This document shows, piece after piece, positions 1-9,936 of a stretch of 64,000 nt of DNA. The position numbers and the translations under genes are program-made. The stretch comes from Struthidea cinerea (taxonomy: Eukaryota > Chordata > Aves > Passeriformes > Corcoracidae), in NCBI GenBank assembly GCA_013397865.1, contig VZTI01001183.1, positions 73,838 to 137,837 of the forward strand. Direction: 5' to 3'. Below the pieces are notes generated by a model, which made no database searches, was not told the DNA's origin, and was given only the letters and a program-made list of their open reading frames with translations. Position 1 is the stretch's first letter, and each line of letters opens with the position of its first letter.

Positions 1-1809
1 CCGGGTCAGATGAAAAGCTATAAATCCCTGGAGATACTGTCCTCATTGAGTGGGTGAAAAATCTCTCACAGCAACTGATGTTGACCAGTCCTATCCCAGT
101 TACATTTGCACCTCATTTAATTTAAGGAGGCTCAGAAGTAGGCTGGCCCAGGGCGGAGTCACGAGCATAAGAAAATGGATGAGAAATTGATGTATGCTCC
201 ATCCACGCCTCCTCCAGGGCTCCCTCCTGGTCCTACCTCAGCAAGCTCTGAAGATTACTGCCAGCTCCTCCCCTTGGCAGGTTTTGTGCAGCTTTGCCTC
301 TGAAACAGGACATGGAGCTTGTCCTCCGCCTTCCACCACTATTTTTGATGCATTAGCTGTCACATCAGCCAACACATCAAGAACAGTCCAGCCCAGATTG
401 TCCCATTCTTTGATTGCTCCAACATTTCCCCTAGTCCAACATGAGAACCAAAAGCAAAGTTTGTCTCTCCCGCATTCTCAACCCTTTCCAGCTATTAGGG
501 AATTTCTTACAGAAGGAGATAGTGCCATTTGGATAAGGGAAGCGTGAGCTATTCAGAGAAATGGCGAAAAACTGCCTGTGGGCAGCTGGTTAGGGACAGC
601 AAGAGTTTAGTAGGGAATGGAGCAGAATGGGCATGCAGGAAAAGCAAAAGGCACACTGCGACAGAGTACTGTGAAGCACATGGTGGGTGGTCAGTCTCTG
701 AGGATACACAGTGTGATTGGATCAGTGCCCACGAGAAAAGCTGGAAATAGGCGATTTGGGAAAGAAAACTGAGTTAGGAGAGGAGAAAGATTCCCACCCC
801 AGACATGCACCTCCAAAGAATGTTAAGCACTCCCAACTTTTGCTAGGCTCCCAGACACAAAGCCATTGACAAAGGAGGTGTGACACTGAACTTCATCTCA
901 AATCAGAGCAACTGCAGAAACCACACACATCCTGAACCCTCCAAGTGCCACAGCTTTGCTGAAGCCTCTTCACATTGCACAACCTAACTACAACATTTAA
1001 TTAACAAACTATTTGTATTCAAGAAGAGCAAAAGGCACTTCAGAACTGGAAATGGAAGCACCAGAATTCATCATGCATCAAGCTTCACATTCTTGCCTCA
1101 AACCTTTTGTGCTGTAAACCAACATGAAACGTGAAAATGAAGCCAGCTAGGTTTTCAAACCGTGGCCTGCAATTTACAACATTTCTTAGCTAAATCAAAG
1201 GAAACTCTCTACCATTATTAGGGCAAAACCTCTGGTTATAGGGATCATTAAGTTCTAATCTAGCATTAAAAAATAAATACCCCCCTTCTCACCCAAGTAA
1301 CAAATTTCAGAGACCTTTCTGCTATGTGAATTATGTCTAATCTATTAATAATGGCAAAATAATTTGTAAACATTGATTCAGGCTGCCCAGGAAATGAAAC
1401 TCAGGTAGCACTTAAAAAATCTGCAATGCCTTACTAGTGCCGATATTATTTAATCTAGAACCACGTAATTTAATAAGAGGTAACTTGATTTACACATCTT
1501 TGGACATTAATAACTTGATACATTATTTATTGACTGAAACAATCAATACAAATTCACCTGGGATTTTAGTCATTAAAGGATTTTACTCTTTACCGTTAAG
1601 AAAACCAAATAACAAACAAAACCAACAGACAGTATTAGGCATTGACTTTTAAAGTCTCTATTGTAGGAAAAAACTCTCGATTTAAACCACTTAAATAGAC
1701 TTTAGATAAGTTAGTTAGCATCGTGCCACTCTGAAGTGCATATCCAAGTATGGAATCTCCAAATCTACTAGATGTCAGGGTTCAAACATTGAGTGATGTG
1801 TAAACTGAC
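1..1809 (-). other. CCAR1: CCAR1 intron 2 (partial)
   Basis: This is intron sequence following the first coding exon of CCAR1. The next CCAR1 exon should encode a Gln/Ala-rich stretch, and nothing like it is visible on the minus strand here, so it probably lies past the left edge. The stretch is AT-rich and has no recognisable repeat. Short open frames on the plus strand between 194 and 750 resemble no protein I know. Confidence 0.75.
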
Positions 1810-1928
1810 CTGGCTGAGACACCGCAGTGGCTGTAAACTGAGTAGCCCAAGGGGGATTTTTCTGTCCTCCAAACTGAGCCATGGCAGAAGGTAGAATCTC
1901 TTGGGTGTCTATCTTCTGTAACTGCAAT
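1810..1928 (-). CDS. CCAR1: CCAR1 exon 2, first coding exon (ATG at 1882-1880)
   Basis: CCAR1 (CARP-1) is a nuclear co-regulator of transcription and apoptosis that works with Mediator, nuclear receptors and p53. This exon gives the first 24 codons, starting MAQFGGQKNPPWATQF, which matches the vertebrate CCAR1 N-terminus as I remember it. The ATG lies in a strong Kozak context (GCCATGG). The coding part is 1810-1882 and ends with one base of a split codon. The donor is CAG/GTCAGT at 1810/1809. The acceptor is either CTAG (exon from 1928) or TTACAG (exon from 1915), so the 5' boundary of the short untranslated part is uncertain. The rest of the roughly 1150-residue protein is outside the window. 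Adjacency to TET1 in the same orientation matches human chromosome 10. Confidence 0.93.
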
Positions 1929-1993
1929 CTAGTAAAATAAAGCGCAGCTGCAATCTTTGAAACACATACCATCAGGCTATTTTAACTCTGGAT

Positions 1994-2090
1994 CAAAAAA
2001 AAAAAAACCCAGCCAAACAAAAACCCCTCAACCAATCAAACAAAAAAACCACCAACCCCAAAAACAGAAAAAGGAAAAAAAAAAAAAAAG
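1994..2090. repeat. A/C-rich low-complexity tract
   Basis: Runs of A broken by C and CC end in a run of about 15 A near 2074-2088. On the CCAR1 strand it reads as T-rich sequence roughly 65-175 nt upstream of the exon 2 acceptor. Confidence 0.85.
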
Positions 2091-2675
2091 TCTTGAAATA
2101 TTAGTTTTTATCCCTAAAGCCTGGTGGGCAACATGCGTCACGTAGGGGAAACACAGAAAGTTGTAAGGCAACTTATTTTATTTTCCTAAGGCACAACCTC
2201 CATCCCCCACTTCTTAACAACGGGACTAACGCGATTCAAAACGCAAAAATGTATTCCCATTTCCAGGAAGACTAAGGCAAAGGTGACTCTGCGGAACCAA
2301 GAATTTATATTTATTATTTGTTTTCCATGGCTGTGCTCGGCCGCCGCGGGGAAGCGCTGGCGGCAAAACACCGCACGCGTTCACCCACGGCTGTTTCCGT
2401 CTCCGCACACAAGGGCACGGGAGCCACGGGAACCCCGGGAGCCACGCGAGCACGGCCGGGCCGCGCACCAGCTCCGCCGCCTCCCTCCTGCCCTCCCTCC
2501 GTCCCTCGGCCCGCTCGCCACCGGGATCCGTGAAAGCTCCTTTACCCCCTCGGCAGCCTCCGTTCGCGGCCGCGTGCCCAGGCCCCGCCGCCCGGCGGAA
2601 AGCGCCGCACGGGAGAAAGGCAAAGGGAGGCGGCGGCGGCGCTGGGCCTGGCGGGCGGGAAGCGGGGCCTTCCCG

Positions 2676-2752
2676 CCCCTTCCCCTTCCCCTTCCCCTTC
2701 CCCCTCCTCCTTCTCCTCTTCCTCCTCCTCCTCCCTCCTCCCGCTGCCCCCG
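2676..2752. repeat. Pyrimidine-rich (CCCCTT)n/(CCT)n tract
   Basis: Tandem CCCCTT units pass into CCT/CTT triplets. The CCAR1 strand is therefore G/A-rich with repeated GGGG runs about 100-175 nt downstream of the exon 1 donor. It could form G-quadruplexes or R-loops. Confidence 0.9.
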
Positions 2753-2850
2753 GTCAGCAACACGGGCCCGCGCCCCGCACCGCGCCCGGCCCCGCTCCAG
2801 GGCAGCCGGAGCCCGCGCGCCCCCGGCCCCTCGCGCTCCGCCCGCGTTAC

Positions 2851-2859
2851 CTGCGCGGG
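2851..2859 (-). other. CCAR1: CCAR1 exon 1, 3' end (untranslated, truncated by gap)
   Basis: On the minus strand the sequence reads CCCGCGCAG/GTAACG, a good splice donor with its GT at 2850-2849. It is located in the CpG island upstream of the first coding exon. Only nine exon bases are readable before the N run. Exon 1 is taken to be 5'UTR because the start codon is in exon 2. The call rests on the donor and on position, with no protein match. Confidence 0.65.
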
Positions 2860-3124
2860 NNNNNNNNNNNNNNNNNNNNNNNNNNNNNNNNNNNNNNNNN
2901 NNNNNNNNNNNNNNNNNNNNNNNNNNNNNNNNNNNNNNNNNNNNNNNNNNNNNNNNNNNNNNNNNNNNNNNNNNNNNNNNNNNNNNNNNNNNNNNNNNNN
3001 NNNNNNNNNNNNNNNNNNNNNNNNNNNNNNNNNNNNNNNNNNNNNNNNNNNNNNNNNNNNNNNNNNNNNNNNNNNNNNNNNNNNNNNNNNNNNNNNNNNN
3101 NNNNNNNNNNNNNNNNNNNNNNNN
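2860..3124. other. Assembly gap (265 N)
   Basis: Unresolved bases lie in the GC-rich core of the CpG island and hide most of CCAR1 exon 1 and probably its transcription start. Confidence 1.
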
Positions 3125-3389
3125 TGAGGGAGCTGCGGGAGTGGCGCGGTCCGGGCCTTCTCAGGGCGGGCCCCCCGCTCCCCCAGCGGCTCGTCAGTGG
3201 TCAGACACACCCCACGCCACCTCACGGTGCTGTATCGCTGTAGGGGNGGACATGGGGTCATCTGAGGTGAAGGCAGAGCAGACGCACCAGAGACGCATCA
3301 ACGCTTTTAAGATGCTTTGAAACGGAAATTGCAGCCAGGACTCAGTGCAGTAAGTAGTTCAGGAGTTCTGGGCAAGAGTAATTTCTTTC

Positions 3390-3525
3390 TTAGTTTGAGT
3401 TGGAAGGCACTCAGAAGGATTGGCGAGTCCAGCTCTTTAAGTGAGTGGCCGAGTCATGTAGGCATTGATCGAACCCATGGCCTTGGCACTGTTACAAAAA
3501 GCTTTCCATCCCGTAGTTTTTTACA
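3390..3525 (-). mobile_element. tRNA-Ile-like SINE with CR1-like tail (passerine type, diverged)
   Basis: Read on the minus strand from about 3525, the sequence matches the lower half of tRNA-Ile, with GCCAAGGCCATGGGTTCGAT corresponding to the anticodon-stem and T-arm region including the B box. It is followed by a CR1-like 3' part with the elements GAGCTGGACTCG, AATCCTTCTGAG and CCTTCCAACTC. A tRNA-Ile head joined to a CR1 tail is the structure I recall for the passerine SINE family called TguSINE1. The 5' part of the tRNA head is badly diverged, so the right boundary is approximate. Confidence 0.6.
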
Positions 3526-6279
3526 CGAGTTTGTTTTGAAGTTAAATAGACAGATGAATTCCTACTCTACATTTGAGAGCAAGTCAGCAAGACACACTTC
3601 GTAAATGAAAATAGGACTTTGAAGTGTTGCATTGTCATTAAAAACGGAAGCTGGTGATGGAATAAAATCCTGAGAAGCAGCAACATCAAACTCACTTGCA
3701 GTGAGGTGGATTATGTTGTAGGAGGGCATCTAGATAAAGAAGCAGAACACCATCAGGTGAAAGTAAATTTCTGCCAGCATTTGGTAGTTAATAATATATA
3801 AAGACAGATCTGCCTTTGCTGTTAAAAATATATTTCAAATTAGATGAGGATTTAGATGTTTCACACTCATAAGCATAGTTCTTACTCTTTAAGTCTACAC
3901 ATTTTAAACCTTGTCTGCTCCTAGCATAACTCCATCCAGCTCAGTCAGTTGACTAAAGCAGAATCTGTACCCTTTAACCTGGAGATAAGATTAAATGTTG
4001 AAAAGGTTGCAGGACTTTCTCCCACGCTGTATGTGAAAAGGACAGTGGCAAAATTGTATTAAAGAAGAAAGTAATTGTCAGTGAATATCTGAGTGTTGTG
4101 AAGTAGTTCTATTCTGCACTCGTCTGGCCCAGGGCCTTTTTATCAGAAGATGAAAGCTCTCAAAGAAAGCCTCAGAAGCTCATAGGAACCACAATCCTCA
4201 TGTCCTGTACCTTAAGTAGAACATTTCACGTACTTTCTCCTTTCCAGACACATATTGATACCATTAGATAGCAGATTACGCCACTGCCATTTATGGTACA
4301 CTAATGATTCCTTTTGAAGTCTTTAGGTCTCTGTATCCTCTACTCAAGACAAGCCACACTGTTGTGATGAAAAACAGTTGTAATGGAAGTAGCAGTGAAA
4401 AAATGTGTGTACTTCTAGTCTTGTTTCTTAAAATAATTCTAGGCCCCCAGACTATCTTTTAAGTGCATTGGACAATTTAATCCAAAATTGATGGGAGGAC
4501 AGAAGTCTGAAATACACGAGATTTCTACAAATTACCTTAAAATAGTGAGGCAACTTGAGAAAAAGTTAAAATTAGAAGGTAAAAGCCATAAAGCAAATGG
4601 TTGCTTCCAGCTTTCTGGGTGGTTAGAGGAGTTAAGAATCTGCTGGGGATATTGTGGGGAGAAATGATAATTTTTAGAGCTTATAATCAAAGAACATCAC
4701 AAATATTTTCACACAATCAGTACGTTTAACAAAAATGACCGGAAGAGCACAAAGAAGAGAACTTAGTACCAGGAACTGCTACAGTTCAAATAGTGAATAC
4801 TTTGGATCTCTGCCCTTTGCTCAGGAAATCCATTGAGTTCGTCTGTGGCACCTTCCACAGTGCTGTACAGCCTCTTTCCTGAGAAGCCGGAACACAATCA
4901 CATTTGTCACCAAACAAATCTTTACTGTCTTCAAAGTAGACACTTCACACTCCTGAGGTGTCTCATAACAGTAACTGTGTCATGAGCTTAGCACAAAGCA
5001 AAGTGTTTACTGCGGGGGTTTTGCACTCCGAAAGGGATGACTGGGTGCTAGCCGCACATAATCTTAGGCACTGCCTTTGGGAATAACATTGTGCCTTACA
5101 GCCCTGGAAAACTGGAAGTCCTATTTTTGTGAGAATGCTTTATCTTTCTGTTGAAAATGACGGCATGGATAAGGCTGGTTGTAAGGAAATTAGAAGAACT
5201 GTGTGCTTTAGAGGTAAGTTCCTGTTAGCTACACTAGCACAGAGTGCTTCACCACTGATTCATCTCTGTACATTATTGACACTATACAGAGAATTCAATA
5301 CCATAATCCATGCATTATGACTGAACACCTGTTATAGACTGTCCTTTACACAAAAACTAAAATACAAACAGTTGTCCCTGTACAGCAGCAACAGAGCTAC
5401 TGTGATATTTTCCTGCATCACGTAGAATGAAACTAGTTGCAGGTATCTTGGATGTCTGCTATGAAAGAAAAATGTAGAAGGAAATGTGGAAAAGGCTTAT
5501 TTTTGGTTGGAAACCGTGCCCCCCCCCCCCGAAACAGATTTAATTGTATCATGCATTTCTGGGACAGAACTGGAAGAGAAATTACGATTTTCTGATGAAC
5601 ATGCTTTTGATAATCTGTACCATTGATAAGACACAGAAATTAGTGCTTCATCCTAACATGAAGCTACTCGACAAAAAATGAATAAAGACGCTATATCTGT
5701 CCACCTAAATGCCAGTTACAGGGAGATGGTTATTTCACTCAATTTTAATGATGAAAAATCATTATATTTTTTTTTCCATATTCTTGTTGGAAATACATTT
5801 CCATGCATCCTGCTCAATTCCTGAATTAGTTTTCAGATCTAAACATGTCACTACTGGAACCTGCTTTTTGCAGCTGTTGATGGAGTTGTTTGTTTATTCT
5901 CTTCAGAAGGCCAGAAGAGATCATTCCGAGAGAGTCAAACACATTTTTAGCTTTCGAGATACCCAGGAATGGTAGCAACAGTCCAGTTAATGGCTGTTTT
6001 GATGCTTCAATTGTAATACAAGTGCAGCATGTAAGCATCTAAGCAAATTATCATAGGTCTTTTGGTGCACAGAAATTTCTGTTGTAGTCTTTTTGACTGT
6101 AGCCATATGTACTTTACACTTTCCCAAGCATGTGACACAGTCAGTACTGAAGTTTATTACATACTGCTATACAAAGTATTCAACAAAGGTGTTTCTGAAC
6201 TGGCTAGACCCCTAAAGAATACAGGAAGGACATAATAGAATTAAATCAACCTGCTCAGGTTTAGCTGATTGCAAGTAAC

Positions 6280-6316
6280 GGTTGGTTGGTTGGTTGGTTG
6301 GTTGGTTGGTTGGTTG
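6280..6316. repeat. (GGTT)n microsatellite
   Basis: Nine uninterrupted GGTT units. Confidence 0.97.
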
Positions 6317-6570
6317 ATAAGAGTCCCAGGGTAAAGACAGAAAGGCTTTTGTAGTCTCACCTATATTGGAATAAAATTAAATGCATTGAGAACAAACTTC
6401 TGACAAAGTTTAAACGAGTAAAAATGTTGCAGCATAAATAAAGTAATTACTAATTATTTTGAAGGTAATAGACACCAGAAGCACAGGGAGAATTTTTCAT
6501 CTTGATAAAAGAGAGAAATTTTTTTCAGTGAGAGCAATTGAGAGAGTCCCCATCACTGAAAGTTCTCTAG

Positions 6571-6690
6571 ACACAGCTGGGCAGGGTGCTAGAAAATCCC
6601 ACCTAGGCTTTCTTTTCCACAAAGGGTGGAACTGGGTGATGTTTTGAGGTCCCCACCAACCTGGGGTGCTCCGTGATCTCTGAACATCAC
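6571..6690 (+). mobile_element. CR1 LINE fragment (3' end)
   Basis: The order of the elements GGGCAGGGTGCTAGA, CCACAAAGGGTGGA and TTTTGAGGTCCCCACCAACC resembles the 3' terminal part of avian CR1. It is short and clearly diverged, and no coding part is left. Confidence 0.6.
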
Positions 6691-9600
6691 ATAAAAAAAA
6701 AGAAATGTAATCCACAATGCCCAGGAACCACGAGAATAGTGGCCTTTCATAAAGTCGTAAGTTTTAAGGATTCTTTTTTTCTTACCCAATCTGACTTCTA
6801 TTCAAGTCCTCAGTAGCTTTAGGAAGGCCTTGTTTTTCTAGGTGTGTTGGGTTTGATTGCACACACAGAACAGATTTCTCAGCTCTCTCCTGTTGATCTT
6901 GGGGTAATGCAGCTATATGAAAGCCAGACTAAAGGTACATCGATAGACAGGCAATAAAGAAGAGCAGTTAGAAGAAAAATCCTGACCACCTTTAAAATCT
7001 TAGTTCCACTGCCTGAGAAGCAGGAGATGGAGAGCTGAGATCCCATTTCCCTTCCACCACTGCCTGCGGTGTTCAGCCTCTTCTGCAGAGCACAGGCCTC
7101 TCTCTGATCTGTGGGACAGACAGACACAATTCCTGGTGCAGGACACTTGAGTGCACAGATTCAAAGGTTTACCTCGCAGGCTGCCATGTACAGGAAGAGC
7201 AGGGAACGTCCTGAGAACTGTGTGCAACAAGAACCCCAAGTAAGGCCGTCAGTGGGAGACAGCAAAGGAGCATGACGAAAACTCTGATTTCTACTCTGTT
7301 TGCTCAGATGCAGTAGAAGTTGCATAAAAAGGGAATACTTGGCTGTATTTTTTGGGGGCTCCAGAGCCTCTGGCCCTTGACAGGCTTGCTCGTGAGCACT
7401 CTACACACAACACCCTTGGGGTTTCTTTCTTTCTTTAAATTTTTGTGAGTACCTACCCTAGTCAGAGCTAAGGCCTAAGGAGAATTGTTATGCAGTGACA
7501 CACTTGAACCACTTAACAGCCTCCTACCCTCACAGAGCAAAGTAATTTGCAACAGCCCAACAAATCACCAAATCCCACCCCTTAAATCTGTTGAAGTAAC
7601 TGCAGGTGAGTCCTTACAAGGCTTTCTGCTATTGTGGAAGTGAGTTAGGGTCTAGCACCCAAGTGTTTGCTTGATGAAGCACTGGCTTAGTGCTTCATCT
7701 CCCTGAAGGGATTCCTCAAGTGAAGGGAGTCAAAGTCATCCTCATGCAAAAACAGAGTCTATGTGTAAAACAAAGTGGTCACAAGAAACTCAACTACTGA
7801 CTTCTTACACCACAGGAAACAAAGGTTTTGCTGTTCTGAGCTGAAAAAAGGCTACATCATGCCTCTAGCAGCAATTTAGGACTCCTTTAGGATCAAACAG
7901 TATGAAAGTATTACCCAGTTATGTTACAAATGGAGATGTACACATGGTACAGCAGGATTTTTGGCCTGGTGTAAAAAGACATGGACATTTTCAAGAATTC
8001 AAGTGCTAAGAATGTAAGGATTTTGTATTAGTGGTGTGTATCACACAAGCAAAAGAGTATCCGGCAATAAACAGACTGGACATGGAATTGGAAGCCTATC
8101 TTGGGAACTGTGCTCAAGCCAATGGTTACTGAAATAGCTGGGTTTAAATTTCCACATTTTAAATATTTTTTCAGTTTATCTAAGATTAAAAGCACAGATA
8201 GGGATTACTGGTATTTTATTTTAGACTATCTAGGCTGCTTCTTGAACCAAAACACTAATTGAAGCATTACCTTGCTTGTGTTTAAATGACATTTGAATAC
8301 GTTGCTTGTTCTGATATACAGAGTACACAGAAAGTCCAATATTTTGATGAACGCCCTTCTGAATGTAAACTGATACTCTGTGTTAAATATTAATTATCAA
8401 CAGCAGTAATCAACATTAGCATTGTTGAACAGCAAATCCTGGCGTTCTATGATCTTTAGCAGTATAGGAGTACTACAGAAAACTTTCAACTGTAGTAGCG
8501 GCAAAAAAGCTTATTTTGCAGCTTAATCAATTGTTAACAACACCATTTTAGCAGGCATTGCAATCTAAGGCTTAAGAATTTAAAAGCAACCAACTGTACT
8601 ACTTCAATATTGTATTACCTTGCGTAATGTATATAAGAAATTCAGGATATTAAAAAAGCACTAAAGCCATCTCCAGGTGGTAAACTCACTTTTGGCAACA
8701 AGGATGCCAGGGCAGGTAAATCTGGGTTTGTTTTGTTCCCATAAGGTAGAGGTAAAGCTCTGTTTTAAAACGTCTCTATGTAACATGCTCCATCATCGAT
8801 GAGGAAGTAACAGCTCTGATTGGGATCACACTGCCCAGTGGGAATGCCACGGGGAGGCAATACGCAGGTGGCTGGCAGTACATTGAAAGGACCTGGGAAA
8901 CGTTTCTCATCAATAGCTCTTCCTCAGTAATGGTGTTTTTGGGTCCGGTCCAAGTCTTGAAGTGCCTTTCAAAATCCATGTGCTTTGTTAAGACACTTGT
9001 GCTGGGGGTTCCTGACTCTAATATTGAACCCTGGAATGTGTGATTCTGTTGAAGAAAGACTTAATAGTACAGTTCTGAGAGGGCCTGGGGCAGCTTGGGA
9101 GATGTTGCTATAAAACCCCAGTAGTGATTATCCTCTAAAAGAGCAGCAATATAGGAGGGTCAAGGCCTCCCTGTTGGATGACCACATCCATCTCCCAGGA
9201 ATTAGATGTACCATATCACACAATGTAGTTTCTTTCCAGAGCATTAGTGAAGCCAGAGGATAGCAGCATTTTTCTGCTCTCTAGGAGATTTCAGTTACCT
9301 GCAAGATTATTTTTGCTTATTATTTTGCTGCTGTACTTACTGAAGAAGGAAAAGGTGCAAGTATGAGCAGAGTTGTATTCCTCCTTCAGATCTAAACAAC
9401 ATGGATTCTATTTAGTATTGTTATTGTGCACTACAGTGTCAGTAAAGCAGGCTAGTGCTGAGGTCGGTTTTGAGAAAAAAACCCCAACCATACCCTCTGA
9501 TTTGCAGCAAATAAAACCTGAAATATTTCCAGCTGGGAATTAAATGCCACAGTAAATAATTCCCATAAGCTTGCTCTGCCAGACAGGTAGCAAAAAGAGA

Positions 9601-9930
9601 CACTGTGCAGACATGTTCACAAACTGTTTTGTCCTTTTTAGACAGAAAATGTCTAAAAAGAAACAAATTTTCTTCCAGAAAATGAAGTTCAGCTTTTCTG
9701 GCTGCTTCTCTTCTCTTGACCTGGGGACAGCCTAAAGCAGAGGCAGACTGAGAACAGGGACTGGATTTATGCCTGTCCCTTTCCAGTGCAGAAACCTGCT
9801 GACTTTTTGGGTGAAGCCCCTCTAGTCCTACTGATAATTAACAAATACACTTCTACATGTGATAGTGATTATTAGTGCTAAGAGCAGGAAAGAAAAATTA
9901 GACGACTAAGTGCAAAATAGAAGTATAAAA

Positions 9931-9936
9931 TTTATT
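9931..9936 (-). terminator. Candidate distal poly(A) signal AATAAA
   Basis: TTTATT as written, AATAAA on the minus strand, in an AT-rich setting. If the TET1 3'UTR were very long it could end here. It is about 9.5 kb from the stop codon, and CR1 fragments lie between, so this is only a possibility. Confidence 0.2.

Larger units (their letters stand above)
1929..2850 (-). other. CCAR1: CCAR1 intron 1
   Basis: This intron lies between the exon 1 donor at 2850 and the exon 2 acceptor. Its 5' half (about 2330-2850) is GC-rich and part of the promoter CpG island. Its 3' half contains a long T-rich run on the gene strand (A-rich as written, 1994-2090). Confidence 0.85.
2330..3246. promoter_or_regulatory. 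CCAR1: CpG island, CCAR1 promoter
   Basis: GC content and CpG density rise sharply here compared with both flanks, and a GCGGCCGC site is present. The island contains the CCAR1 exon 1 donor and the assembly gap. This is the normal layout of a housekeeping CpG-island promoter, with transcription running leftward. The start site is probably inside the gap (2860-3124) or just to its right. No TATA box is visible in the readable part. One further isolated N is at 3247. Confidence 0.85.
3248..6570. other. Intergenic, no gene seen
   Basis: This is AT-rich sequence upstream of CCAR1. Apart from the SINE at about 3390-3525, a run of 12 C at 5519-5530 and the GGTT array at 6280-6316, I see nothing. 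The short open frames here have no recognisable homology. Confidence 0.7.

Noticed and set aside
2283..3320. Long plus-strand open frames across the CpG island
   Set aside because: They run through the N gap and consist of Pro/Arg/Ala-rich translation of GC-rich DNA. The region is the CCAR1 promoter and exon 1 on the other strand.
8770..8985. Stretch open on both strands, possible exon or pseudogene
   Set aside because: Neither translation resembles a protein I know, and there are no convincing splice sites. Could be chance or a conserved noncoding element.
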